Origin: Salinarchaeum laminariae
GTDB lineage: Archaea > Halobacteriota > Halobacteria > Halobacteriales > Salinarchaeaceae
Direction: 5' to 3'
NCBI RefSeq assembly: GCF_023204835.1
Contig: NZ_CP096270.1
Span: forward strand, 1,178,001-1,242,000
Length of the DNA stretch: 64,000 bases
Every line of letters starts with the position of its first letter. Positions within the stretch are counted from its first letter, which is position 1. Below, in pieces: positions 10,143 to 19,468 of this stretch. Under the pieces are notes generated by a model. That model did no database searches. It worked only from the letters and a program-made list of their open reading frames with translations, and had not been told where the DNA came from. The position numbers and the translations under genes are program-made.

Positions 10143-11663
10143 ATGAGAATAGTTTACATTGACGTCGACTCGTTACGGCCGGATCACCTGGGTTGCTATG
10201 GGTATGATCGAGCAACGTCCCCCCATATTGATCAGGTAGCCGATGAGGGGCGCATTTACACGAATTACTACGTGTCGGACGCTCCTTGTCTCCCATCACG
10301 CACCGCGTTCTTCTCGGGCCGGTTCGGGATCCACACAGGGGCGATTGGGCACGCAGGGACGAATGCGGACATTCGTCCGCGAGGCACCGCTCGGGGGCAT
10401 GCGAACCGTGGGAAGTATCGAACGCTCCCGACCATCCTGCAACAGAACGATCACGACACTGCCTTCATCAGCCCTTTCCCCCAGCGACACGGCGCTTGGC
10501 ACGTCATCGACGGATTCGAAGAGTGGATCGATACGGGCGGTTCCGGCACCGAACGTGCTGAAGTGGTGTATCCCCACGCCGAGGAGTGGCTCCAGGAAAA
10601 TGCCAGTGAAGAAGACTGGTATCTTCACGTGAATTTCTGGGACCCCCACACTCCGTATGACACTCCACAATCCTTCGGCAATCCGTTCGCCGATGACCCT
10701 GCAGCAAACTGGCTCACCGAGGAGATGCTTCAAGAGCAGTACGAGAGTTACGGTCCACATAGCGCACAAGATCCCCATCACGGCTATCTGACTGGCGAAG
10801 GTGCTGATGATCTCGAACGCACTCCGGACGAGATCGCGGACCTCGATGATTTCGACCGGTGGGTGGACGGGTACGACGTCGGGATCAAGTATGTGGACGA
10901 ATACATTGGACAATTCATTGATCTCCTCAAGGGCGAAGGGATCTACGAAGAGACGATGATTATCGTCTCCGCCGACCACGGTGAAAACCTGGGCGAGCTC
11001 AACGTTTACGGCGACCATCAGACTGCAGACGATATCACGTGCAACGTTCCGTTGATCGTGAAAGGCCCAGGTGTTGAACCCGGTGTCGATGACGATCTCC
11101 ACTATCACGTCGACTTCTCGGCGACCCTCGCCGACTTCGTCGATGCTGAGATTCCGTCCGGCTGGGACGGTCAATCGTTCCTGAATTCGCTCTCGGAGGG
11201 GGAATCCGATGGCCGCGAGTTCCTCGTCACAGGGCAGGGCGCTTGGGCGTGTCAACGCGGTGTTCGCTGGAATAACTGGTTCCTGCTTCGAACGTATCAT
11301 GACGGCTGGCGGGAGTTCGATCCGGTCGAACTCTACGACCTCTCTGCAGATCCGCATGAGACGGAGAACGTCGCCCAATCCCACGTCGAGATCGCGGAGC
11401 GAGGCATGGCGCTGCTCAATCGATGGATCGGTCAGCGGGGACTGAACGCCGCCTTAGGAAAGGACGGCGGGAACCCCGAGGGGCCACGGGCGCTCATCGA
11501 CCCGCTGTTCGAGGTCGTTCAAGAAGGGGGGTCCGTCTATCTGCAGGGGAACCTGGGAACGTATGCAACCCGTCTGCGGAACACTGGCCGGGAAGAGCAT
11601 GCAGCGAAATTAGAGAAGACCGAAGGCATCGTCGAACAGGACCCGGCCGAGTATCTCCATTGA
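10143..11663 (+). CDS. Cysteine-type sulfatase
   Basis: 506-aa sulfatase. The start at 10143 gives MRIVYIDVDSLRPDHLGCYG, the standard first strand with metal-binding aspartates D7/D9/D14; the open frame extends to 10053 but the extra 30 residues do not resemble the family. C49-L-P-S-R53 is the formylglycine CxPxR site, followed by FFSGRFGIHTG. HVNFWDPHTPYDTP and IVSADHGENLGE carry later substrate and metal residues. A TTTACAA box is found about 30 nt upstream. There is no signal peptide. It is the third sulfatase of the cluster, on the far side of the rdfA/SMC-like pair. Confidence 0.92.
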   Translation: MRIVYIDVDSLRPDHLGCYGYDRATSPHIDQVADEGRIYTNYYVSDAPCLPSRTAFFSGRFGIHTGAIGHAGTNADIRPRGTARGHANRGKYRTLPTILQQNDHDTAFISPFPQRHGAWHVIDGFEEWIDTGGSGTERAEVVYPHAEEWLQENASEEDWYLHVNFWDPHTPYDTPQSFGNPFADDPAANWLTEEMLQEQYESYGPHSAQDPHHGYLTGEGADDLERTPDEIADLDDFDRWVDGYDVGIKYVDEYIGQFIDLLKGEGIYEETMIIVSADHGENLGELNVYGDHQTADDITCNVPLIVKGPGVEPGVDDDLHYHVDFSATLADFVDAEIPSGWDGQSFLNSLSEGESDGREFLVTGQGAWACQRGVRWNNWFLLRTYHDGWREFDPVELYDLSADPHETENVAQSHVEIAERGMALLNRWIGQRGLNAALGKDGGNPEGPRALIDPLFEVVQEGGSVYLQGNLGTYATRLRNTGREEHAAKLEKTEGIVEQDPAEYLH

Positions 11664-11836
11664 AGCTCTCCGCAGGAGCAGACGGCCCTCCTCCTGGAGA
11701 ACGCGCAAATGAACGCAAGAGGTGCTGACTGCACTGGTAGAGTGGACATCTCGGGAGGCCCCGAACCATGCCTTGTGAACGATCATTCTGTGCGATCGGC
11801 GGGCTGTAACGCATTCCCTGCCCCACTGGTCCCCGT

Positions 11837-12295
11837 TTACTCAGTTGCGGTGACGACGTAGCCGTCGAAGTTGAGGATGACCTGTTGTGCCGTATCTCCA
11901 AATACCGCCTTCCCAGTCGGGCGGCGACGTTGTCCGATGAGGAAGATATAGTCGCACGAACTATCGTTCGCGACATCAAGGATCGTCTCCGCCCGTTTCT
12001 GGTCGTTTTTGACGGCACGACCCAGTGGCTCCGCCTCGACGTCGATATCGGTCAGCAGGTCACTGATCGCACTCTGTGCCACGTTTTTCGCGTACTCGGC
12101 TGCACTCATATCGTACGTTTTTCCCTCTGCCTCCGCTATCGAGTCAATCACTGCAGAATCCTTTTCGAACTCCTCACTGCTCACAACGGCTAATACACGA
12201 ACTGGTACACCCTGAGCGGCTGCAAGCTGTCCAGCTTCGCGGATCAATTCCGGCGCGCGGTCACTCGGATCAGTAACTACAAGCGGACGCTGCAT
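11837..12295 (-). CDS. Universal stress protein UspA family
   Basis: 152-aa single-domain Usp. The start at 12295 (MQRPLVVTDPSDRAPELIREA) is chosen because the frame upstream to 12640 reads through low-quality, non-acidic sequence. The C-terminal nucleotide-binding block is IFLIGQRRRPTGKAVFGDTAQQV, a variant of the Usp GxxGxxxxxxGSVAxxV motif with FGDTAQ in place of GSVAxx. Usp proteins are small cytoplasmic stress-response proteins, often ATP-binding. It stands alone, convergent with the sulfatase. Confidence 0.88.
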   Translation of the reverse strand: MQRPLVVTDPSDRAPELIREAGQLAAAQGVPVRVLAVVSSEEFEKDSAVIDSIAEAEGKTYDMSAAEYAKNVAQSAISDLLTDIDVEAEPLGRAVKNDQKRAETILDVANDSSCDYIFLIGQRRRPTGKAVFGDTAQQVILNFDGYVVTATE

Positions 12296-12942
12296 GAGCC
12301 ACTGATGGTTACTGGTGCACAAATAGCTTGTTGTGGTATGTACGAATCCGTTCCGCGGAGACTCCATACTGTACTGGTTGCTATTATTCACTTCATCTGA
12401 TATAATGGATTTTTCAAAGTTCCCGAGCGGACTGAAGGCGGTCGTTCTTGCTCGTCGAACTGCCGAGGTCGCCTGGCCGCAGCAACGGACCGGCTTCCGT
12501 GTAATTAAAATTGTAATTACAGTGGAAATATGGCCCTTATTCGTGGATGCGTCAAGGGAGACATAGTGGATACTATTCGCACATCCCGTTGAAGCGATTG
12601 CCCTCCGACCAACCGCTTCTGGTCGTCCTCTCGCTTTCATTTATCGGGACTGGGGACCGGCGTTTCCCGCCAATGTCGGAAATGGTGTCTTACACTTGCC
12701 ATCTACGAGGAACAAATCGGGTACATCCTGCTCCTATTTTCCTCGGCGCCGTACTTGCATTATCGTTGTCCGGATTTCTCATGGACAACTACGGCCGCGG
12801 GCCGAATGTGCTCTCACTTTTCCTTTTGTTTGGGGGAAGCAGCCTCGTATTTAGTTAGTGTTGAATCAGGAAACCACCAGACTGCTAACCAGGGAGAATG
12901 CCCTCGACCGCTGGCCCCCGCGACTCGCTGTGCGCTTCAGCC

Positions 12943-13002
12943 GCTTCGCGGCCTGCAGTGCCTGAGGCGAAACCTCAGACTTGCTGGATCTTCGATCCAG
13001 CA
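12943..13002. repeat. Cluster of short-loop hairpins
   Basis: Three consecutive perfect hairpins: a GCCGC stem with a TTC loop near 12943-12957, a CTGAGG stem with a CGAAA loop at 12962-12978, and a 9-bp TGCTGGATC stem with a TTC loop at 12982-13002. The stem-TTC-stem design recurs at 39.4 kb. Confidence 0.6.
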
Positions 13003-13748
13003 TCGCTTTCCTCGTCGGGATTCGGCAAGCGGTCTCGTCTTTTCAGTCTAACGGATGCCGGATGGTAGGCTGGCAGACACGGATCTTACTCAGAGTTTTA
13101 AGTAAACACGAGGCTCGGACGAGCGAAGAATTACACGACGAGGGCCGACCCTGATTGCGGAACTCGGGACGATCTGGATTTCGGCGACGGATCAGTTACG
13201 GTTCGGGAGTGATCCCGAAATCGGCTGGATAGACGCGTTCGTCCCGCATTCCATCGGGGGAATGACCAGGGTTCGAATCCTGCTGGAGTATACGATCGCG
13301 GACGGAGTGAGAGCCTCGTGATTGTGATGGCGAGTGGAGCGGGGCGTGAACGTCTGTAGCGACCGATTTACGAGAGAGCGAACCTTCCAGAGCAGGATTC
13401 GAAGTGATCAGAGGCGTGCTCGCGAGTGAAGCGAGCGCGACCGACGCCCAGCAATCGGATACGGGGTGTCCCGGCACAGCGACCCCTCGTACTTCCGCCG
13501 ATTCCGATCCAGTAGGCAGTACGCACGGACGGCCGTGCGGTTCGCACTTTCCCCCCCGACTATAGTCCGGTCCGGCGTGGTGTCCGAGCGTCATCCAGCA
13601 TCGTCTGGACGGAACGTCCTGCGAACTTGGTCGCGTTCGGGAACGATGCACCCGAGTGAGGCCCCTCGTCGACGAGCGGTAGCGATAGCGACCCGCGGGA
13701 CGTCGCCACTCGCACGCTCCGTGTACCCATCGAGATGACCAATGTACA

Positions 13749-13766
13749 TAAACAATATATTGTTTA
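13749..13766. repeat. Perfect 18-bp AT-rich palindrome
   Basis: The two 9-nt halves TAAACAATA and TATTGTTTA are exact reverse complements with no spacer. It lies in an AT-rich noncoding tract with further TATA-like words just downstream (GGTATATTGTAC). It could be an operator half-site pair or simply part of an AT-rich origin-like tract. Confidence 0.5.
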
Positions 13767-14389
13767 GATGGTATATTGTACGAACAGTTGGGTTCTGTGT
13801 CGTTCTTCGATTCGAGTAGACGTATTCCGACGGTCCTCGACTGGAACCGAACTAATCACCTTTTATTTGCAATTATAGAGATTATTATGGGGTAGTATAG
13901 CAATTAGTCTGGAATTTATAGCATATTTCTAAAATATATATTCGTAACGATCCAACCTCTCGTATCCGCGGGGCACCGACCGGTACAGTGCGAGAGATTG
14001 CTCAGATCTCGACATTGTCGGTAACTGCTCAGGAGCCAGAGAACCGCTGATAAATTGGCTTTAGCCGTGCGATCTTCGATCGGCGATGGCTCGAATCGTC
14101 ATCGTCACGTCAGTCGTTGCGAGGTACCTTTCGAGGTTCCGGCCGGCTACGTGGGGTGATGGCAAAAAAGAATCTCGCTCTGTATACCATAGACATGTCC
14201 TTTGAAATGGATTACTTGAATACTAACCAATTTGCCTTTCTCACAGTAAAAATGCATTACTCTCGGTGGCTTCGCACCGTCAGCCACGTTGGTTCTACAG
14301 CTGGCTTCCTATCGCTCGTCGAGCTTTCTCCGCGGCGAGTTTAGTTTGCTGCCAGCAGCGATGGGGCGAATCTACGTCCTGCTCGACGG

Positions 14390-16576
14390 TCATTCGAGAC
14401 GATCGGCGACTTCCTCGATCGGGTGGCGGTTCGGAACGTCGAGCAGGTCGTCGAGCTGTTCCATGCAGGACGTTCCGCTCGCGACAACCCGCGGTTCGTC
14501 CTCGAACTGGTCCCGGAGCGTGGCGCCGACGTCCATGCTCAGTTCGTAGTACTCGGCCTTGTAGCCGAAGCTGCCGGCCATGCCACAGCACTCCACCTCG
14601 GAGGTAACGAGGTCGAAGCCGAGCTCTCCGAGCACCTCCGTCGTGTAGGGTTCGAGGCCGAGCGTGCGTTGCTGACAGTGGCTGTGGTAGGCGAGCCGCT
14701 CACCGTCTGCGTTCCGGAACCGATCGGATCGGCTGGGATCGGCTTCGAGGAGCCCGTACACGTACTCGAGGATCTCGTAGCTGTCGTCCGCGAGCGTATC
14801 GTACGCGTCCTCGTCGACCAGCCGTTCGTACTCCCGGCGGAACATCGCGAGGTCGGACGGCTCCACGACCACGACGTCACGTCCCTCGTCGACGTGTCTA
14901 CCGAGCTGCGTGGCTACGTCCTCGGCGTGGTCGGTCGCCGTCTCGATCATTCCCTGAGAGAGCGGCGCTCTGCCCGACGACCGGACAGCAGGCACGCGCA
15001 CGCCCACGTCGAGGGCCTCCAGCACGCGGACCGCGGCCTTCCCTCGCTCGACCTGCACGTGATTCGTGTAGAGGTCCGGGTAGAGGACGACCTCGCGACC
15101 CGGGTCGGACGGCCCCCGATCGTCACGCGCAGCGAACCATTCCACGAGCGTCTCGCGCTGGAACTCGGGGAGGTCGCGGCGGCGGTCGATCCCGACGATG
15201 CGCGCCATGAGCCAGCGGTTCGGTCCCCAGTCGGCCAGCCAGTTCGATACGGGTGCCGTCGCCGAGCCGAACTTCGCGAGCGTCTCGAAGTTCCCGAACA
15301 GGCGCTTCTGGAGGTCGACGCCCCCTGGCTCCTCGTCCGGCGTCAGTCCCTCGACGAGCCAGGATAACTCCTGGTCTGCGTCGCGGTTGATGCGGTCTCG
15401 CACGACCGTGTTGATCCACGGGATGTCGATCTTCACCGGACAGGCGTCGACGCAGCGACTGCAGCCCGTACAGAGGTCGTTGAACTCCGCGGCGCTCTCC
15501 TGGCCGTGAACGCCCGCTTCCCAGCCTGTGGCGATCCCGCCTGTGTACGTCTCGCCACCGAAGGCGTGGCCGCCGACGTGCTGGAAGTTCGCACAGGAGT
15601 TCGCGCAGGCCGAACACCGAATGCAGTAGAGCGTCTCCCGGAGCTGATCGTCCTCGCGCATCTCCATCCGGCCGTTGTCCACGAGGATGAGGTGGAACTC
15701 TCGGTCGTCCGCAGAGCCGAGCTCGTCGGCCTCGTGGTCCAGCGTCGGCACGTCGACGGGTGGCGTAAACAGCGACACGTACGACGTGATGTCCTGGCCA
15801 GTACCCGACCTTCCGATGAGTTCGACGAACGGCTGGAGGTCCTCGAATCTCGGGAGGAGCTTCTCGACGCCAGCGACGGCGACGTGCGTGTCGGTCGCCG
15901 CGAGACACTTCCTGGCGTTCCCCTCGCTGGTCACCAGCGCGATGGAACCGGTGTCCGCGGTGACGAAGTTCGCACCCGTCATCCCGATGTCCGCTTCCCG
16001 TATCTTCTCGCCGAGGTGATCTCTCGCGAACGTCGTGAGGTCCTCAGCAGTTTCCAGGGGCTCCTCGGGATCGAAGTGACCGTCGAACAGCGCCGCGATG
16101 TCCTCCGTGGACTTGTGGATCGCGGGCGCGACTAGGTGCGAGGGCGCCTCGTCGGCGACCTGGAGCACGAACTCGCCCAGGTCGGTCTCCCACACGTCGA
16201 CGCCGTCGGCGGCGAGCGCCTCGTTGACCTCCAGTTCCTCGCTGGTCATCGACTTCGACTTCACGACGCTGTCTGCGTCCGCGTCGGCGACGATGTTGCG
16301 AACGTACTCGTTCGCGTCGGCGGCGTCGTCGGCGACGTAGACCGTCCCGCCGTTTGCCTCCACGGCCTCGGTCACCTGGTCCACGAGTTCGGGAATCCGC
16401 TCGATGGCGTCTTCCTGGATGGCCCGGGCCTCGTCTCTCAGTGCCTCGTACTCCGAGAGATCGCCGGTCGACTCGTAGCGGCCGTCGTTGAACTCTCGCG
16501 TGTTCTCCTCGACGGCCTCGCCCTGGGTTGCCATCAGCTCCCGGATCCGTTCGGCTTTCTGCTGGCGCCCACTCAT
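14390..16576 (-). CDS. Lactate-utilisation iron-sulfur protein: LutB (LUD + 2x[4Fe-4S]) fused to LutA-like CCG domains
   Basis: 728-aa protein predicted to oxidise lactate and pass electrons through Fe-S clusters. Residues about 70-300 form the LUD domain (GANFVTADTGSIALVTSEGNAR). Two 4Fe-4S motifs follow: CIRCSACANSC at about 317 and CTGCSRCVDACP at about 368. The last 250 residues contain CCG-type cysteine motifs (YHSHCQQRTLG near 635, VECCGMAGSFGYK near 662), as in LutA/LldE. In Bacillus LutA and LutB are separate proteins; here they are one chain. It overlaps lutC by 4 bp (ATGA), with lutC upstream, so the two form an operon. No lactate permease is adjacent. Confidence 0.88.
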   Translation of the reverse strand: MSGRQQKAERIRELMATQGEAVEENTREFNDGRYESTGDLSEYEALRDEARAIQEDAIERIPELVDQVTEAVEANGGTVYVADDAADANEYVRNIVADADADSVVKSKSMTSEELEVNEALAADGVDVWETDLGEFVLQVADEAPSHLVAPAIHKSTEDIAALFDGHFDPEEPLETAEDLTTFARDHLGEKIREADIGMTGANFVTADTGSIALVTSEGNARKCLAATDTHVAVAGVEKLLPRFEDLQPFVELIGRSGTGQDITSYVSLFTPPVDVPTLDHEADELGSADDREFHLILVDNGRMEMREDDQLRETLYCIRCSACANSCANFQHVGGHAFGGETYTGGIATGWEAGVHGQESAAEFNDLCTGCSRCVDACPVKIDIPWINTVVRDRINRDADQELSWLVEGLTPDEEPGGVDLQKRLFGNFETLAKFGSATAPVSNWLADWGPNRWLMARIVGIDRRRDLPEFQRETLVEWFAARDDRGPSDPGREVVLYPDLYTNHVQVERGKAAVRVLEALDVGVRVPAVRSSGRAPLSQGMIETATDHAEDVATQLGRHVDEGRDVVVVEPSDLAMFRREYERLVDEDAYDTLADDSYEILEYVYGLLEADPSRSDRFRNADGERLAYHSHCQQRTLGLEPYTTEVLGELGFDLVTSEVECCGMAGSFGYKAEYYELSMDVGATLRDQFEDEPRVVASGTSCMEQLDDLLDVPNRHPIEEVADRLE

Positions 16577-17079
16577 CGGTCAGTCACGAGCACTACCTCG
16601 ACCACTTTCGGTCCGTGCGCTCCCATTACGAGTTCGCCCATGTCCGCGGTCGCCGACGGGCCAGTCGCGACGATCGCGCTCGTCAGGCCGTCCCGGACCT
16701 GCTCTCCGAGTTCGCCGATCGCTTCACTCATCGACGCGACGACGTCGCTGGCCGCAACCACTGCCACGTGCTCGTCCGCGAACAGGCTGACGTGTTCGCT
16801 CCCGCTCCCGTCGTCGGGGATCACGACCGAGCCGTAGTCCGCGATGGCCAGGGCCGCCGGTGTGATACCAACCGTCGCGGATTCGAGAACGCTCGGCGAC
16901 AGCTCAGTGATCACGTTCTCCGGCAGCGAAACACCGCTGTAGGGAAGCTGCGTGCCGATCGCTGGCGGCTCGACCAGCGCCGTGAGCTCGTCGGCCGCAT
17001 CGGCGGCAGCCGTCCGCGTCAGCGGGAGGCCTCGCGTAGATAGTGACTCCTCGAACGAGGAGATCGCACTCGTCGACAT
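16573..17079 (-). CDS. LutC/YkgG-like LUD-domain protein
   Basis: 168-aa LUD-domain protein, the third subunit of the LutABC-type lactate oxidation system. The typical end of the domain is visible: VGITPAALAIADYGSVVIPDDGSGSEHVSLFADEHV, followed by GPSATADMGELVMGAHGPKVVEVVLV. It is the first gene of the two-gene operon and its stop overlaps the start of the fused LutA/B gene. Confidence 0.85.
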   Translation of the reverse strand: MSTSAISSFEESLSTRGLPLTRTAAADAADELTALVEPPAIGTQLPYSGVSLPENVITELSPSVLESATVGITPAALAIADYGSVVIPDDGSGSEHVSLFADEHVAVVAASDVVASMSEAIGELGEQVRDGLTSAIVATGPSATADMGELVMGAHGPKVVEVVLVTDR

Positions 17080-17178
17080 ATCACGCCGCTAGTCGCACGA
17101 GTAGTTAGTTCTTCCCACGAGACGACAGGCAGTCTTTAGTTAAGAACGAAGGGGTAAAGCGACCGAATTTCTCGGTGC

Positions 17179-17815
17179 CTATGCCAGAAATCGGGCGCCT
17201 CACCCGACCTAGCGCCGCGTTCGAGATAGATTTGTGGAGCGTGAGTCGACACCAGAGCCGCTGATGAAGCTCAGTATCCACCTCCACGCGGCCGGACTAT
17301 CGCTTTCGGATACTGTCTCTGTTCCCGATAGCTTCGGTGTCCATCGCGTCCGTTTGACTGTTCACAACTGGGTACGAAAGGCCGATTTAGTGCCCGAGGG
17401 AGACAAATCGTCGGATCACGCCGCGATAGACGAGAGCGTGATCCAGTCAACGGCGAACGGTTCTGGCTCTACGCCGCCGTCGATCCCGCGACCAATGAAT
17501 TCCTCCACGTCTGCCTCTACAAGCGGTGCGTGATGGCGTTCTCCGAGCAGTTTATCGCCGAAATGCTAGAGAAACACGACATCGACGACGCCGTGTTTCT
17601 CGTTGACGGAGCGCCGTGCTGCACGGTGCTCTCCATCGTCACGGCTGCGAATGGCGACACGAAGCACACGGCCAGCGGAACGCCGTAGAACGCGTCTTTA
17701 AAGAAGTAAAACGTCGAACGTACTAGTTTGGAAATCACTTCTGCAACGCGTCAGTTGAATCGGCCGAAGTGGCTCAAGATACTCGCATTCTCATGGAATC
17801 AGCTAATCTGAACGG
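17179..17815 (+). pseudogene. Decayed IS6-type transposase
   Basis: Fragments of a haloarchaeal IS6-family (ISH) transposase in shifting frames. MPEIGRLTRPSAAFEIDLW starts at 17179; a frame change leads to ERESTPEPLMKLSIHLHAAG and SLSDTVSVPDSFGV; a further change gives RFWLYAAVDPATNEFLHV and EKHDIDDAVFLVDGAP; and a last piece reads PKWLKILAFSWNQLI. DDE residues are partly present, but several frameshifts and stops exclude a working enzyme. Its 3' end faces the next, oppositely oriented copy. Confidence 0.75.
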
Positions 17816-17832
17816 TGCCCCTCTCTGCGGTC

Positions 17833-18514
17833 GTGTTAACTTAAGCATGATTCCACCAGACGGCGTGGGCCTGTAACCACGATTTCGCGGTCGACGGCGC
17901 GACGTGGCTGAAGCAGTTCGAAAACGAAGATGTTCGTCGTTCTACCCCTCGAAAGACACGTTCGATCTTGTTTCTGAAGCCATGTCGTTGGATGCGGTAG
18001 CTGAGTCCCTCCTTGCGGAGGCCGCCGATCAGATCGTCAACGTCGCCGACGAGAAACACGGCGTCGGCAAGGTTGTGTTTCTCGCCCAACTCGGCGAGGA
18101 ACTCCCCCGCGATTGGGATCGTGTACGTCGGAAATAGCCGCGAGTGGAGGATTCTGTTCGTTTGCGGATTGACGTCGGCGTACAGCCAGTACTGTCCGTC
18201 GTTGATTCGGATCGTTTTCTGATCGACGGCGACGCGATCCGGACTTTCTCCGTTCGCAGGCTGTAGATCGGCCTTCTGCATCCAATTGTGAATCGCTGTT
18301 CGACTGCGTTCGACGCCCAAAATAATCAAGAAGCACTACTGTATTCGAAAGTGATTGACCTGCCAGGTGGTGCCGAATATCCTTTTCAATGATCGCGCGA
18401 GGTTTCCGCTCGCTCTCCACAAATCCCAAGTCGATCCACTTGGTAGATTCTCTGAGGCGGTCGAATTCGGGCATAGAGCCTCGAACTTCGGCCGCCTCGT
18501 CCTTATCTTAACAC
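17833..18514 (-). mobile_element. Second decayed IS6-type insertion sequence with imperfect terminal inverted repeats
   Basis: 682-bp element. Its ends, GTGTTAACTTAAGCA at 17833-17847 and the complement of TCCTTATCTTAACAC at 18500-18514, match as imperfect inverted repeats of about 15 bp. Inside on the minus strand is a broken transposase: MPEFDRLRESTKWIDLGFVE starts at 18474, frameshifts near 18330, and continues as RSRTAIHNWMQKADLQPANG, WLYADVNPQTNRILH and EKHNLADAVFLVGD to WLQAHAVWWNHA near 17862. It is convergent with the copy at 17179-17815. Both are inactive, but a small IS can be mobilised in trans. Confidence 0.75.
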
Positions 18515-18772
18515 CGCCCCCAACCCAGGTGAACGTAGAGCAGATAGAATTGCTCTAGTGACTAGTAGGCTACAAGCACCAGCATGCAAGTTGGTGACTT
18601 GGAATCAGCGAGGCGCCACAACTTTGCAATTGTTTAAGTGAAATGCTGACTATCGCCTGTATGAAGCAGATTGCGTGTAGCAATCCCGTTGTTACGTGGA
18701 TCTCTCTGCTCAGCAGAGGGTTTGTTCACTGGCCGGAAGAAACCAACCGCAGGAATTGTTGGGTGGAAGTCT

Positions 18773-19468
18773 ATGTGTAAGCAGACTAATTGTATCAAGG
18801 AGACTGGGATTTCGGAATGTGATGCAGCGGGTCGTGTCGGTGATGTCCATGTTCTCGGCGTGCTCCATGGTCAACCGCTGACGATTGCACGTTTATCTGG
18901 CGCGATTACGAGGTACGAGCCAGATGTTGTAGCCATCGAAGCATCTGCTGAGGCGATTTCACAGTATCATCCCGATGTACAGGACGCTCGATGGCCTCCT
19001 CGGGACGAACTCGAAGCTGCTGCATACGCAACTGATCATCTCTACGATCTGCTCCTCGCCGGGATCGATACACAGGAATACGAAACTACGACAGACTTCG
19101 AAAAACTAGATAGAGAGATCTTCTCCAAACTTGGACTCATCAATACAGAAGATGACCTTTCACTGTCGACCTACTATGAACTGGATCTGCCAACGATCCG
19201 CAAGTGGAGATCAATGAGTGCACGGCGGGCACCCGAAGCCTTCCAAACAGTCATCGCAGAGCGAGATGAGGTACTGGCCGGACACCTCCACGCGCTCGCA
19301 AAGCAGGACGGCAATGACACGATCGTTGCAGCAGTAGGCATCCAACATCTCACCGGTGTACTAGACCTCCTTAGCACACCCTCTAACATCCCAGAGGATG
19401 CCGTTGAAATGCCACCACTCGTTCATTACCGATTGTTCCCACCGGAGTCGCCGCATTCGAAAGGGTAG
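18773..19468 (+). CDS. TraB/PrgY-like domain protein
   Basis: 231 aa from the ATG at 18773. An upstream in-frame start at 18671 would add 34 residues that do not look like the family. Two family-like motifs are present: VHVLGVLHGQPLTIARL near the start, with EPDVVAIEAS following, and the C-terminal block DEVLAGHLHALAK...TIVAAVGIQHLTGVLDLL. TraB-type proteins include plasmid pheromone-shutdown PrgY and many archaeal homologues, usually membrane-bound; this one lacks the C-terminal membrane helices of the full-length archaeal form, so it is a short, soluble version. The function is unknown. Confidence 0.6.
   Translation: MCKQTNCIKETGISECDAAGRVGDVHVLGVLHGQPLTIARLSGAITRYEPDVVAIEASAEAISQYHPDVQDARWPPRDELEAAAYATDHLYDLLLAGIDTQEYETTTDFEKLDREIFSKLGLINTEDDLSLSTYYELDLPTIRKWRSMSARRAPEAFQTVIAERDEVLAGHLHALAKQDGNDTIVAAVGIQHLTGVLDLLSTPSNIPEDAVEMPPLVHYRLFPPESPHSKG

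Larger units (their letters stand above)
12296..14389. other. 2.1 kb gene-free stretch with hairpins and palindromes
   Basis: No supported gene. The 103-codon frame at 12547-12858 includes a hydrophobic run (HPAPIFLGAVLALSLSGFLM), but its first half is not protein-like, so I leave it out. Positions 12940-13005 hold three short hairpins. Positions 13200-13420 hold more small stem-loops and a T-loop-like GGGTTCGAATCC at about 13269 without a tRNA around it. The stretch 13740-13960 is very AT-rich. This looks like decayed or noncoding accessory DNA. Confidence 0.4.

Noticed and set aside
12547..12858. 103-codon frame with a hydrophobic stretch
   Set aside because: The first half is not protein-like, there is no promoter spacing or family motif, and the surroundings are noncoding.
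13255..13290. T-loop-like GGGTTCGAATCC, possible tRNA or attachment site
   Set aside because: The T-stem does not pair properly and no acceptor, D or anticodon arms are found around it; no matching repeat marks an element.
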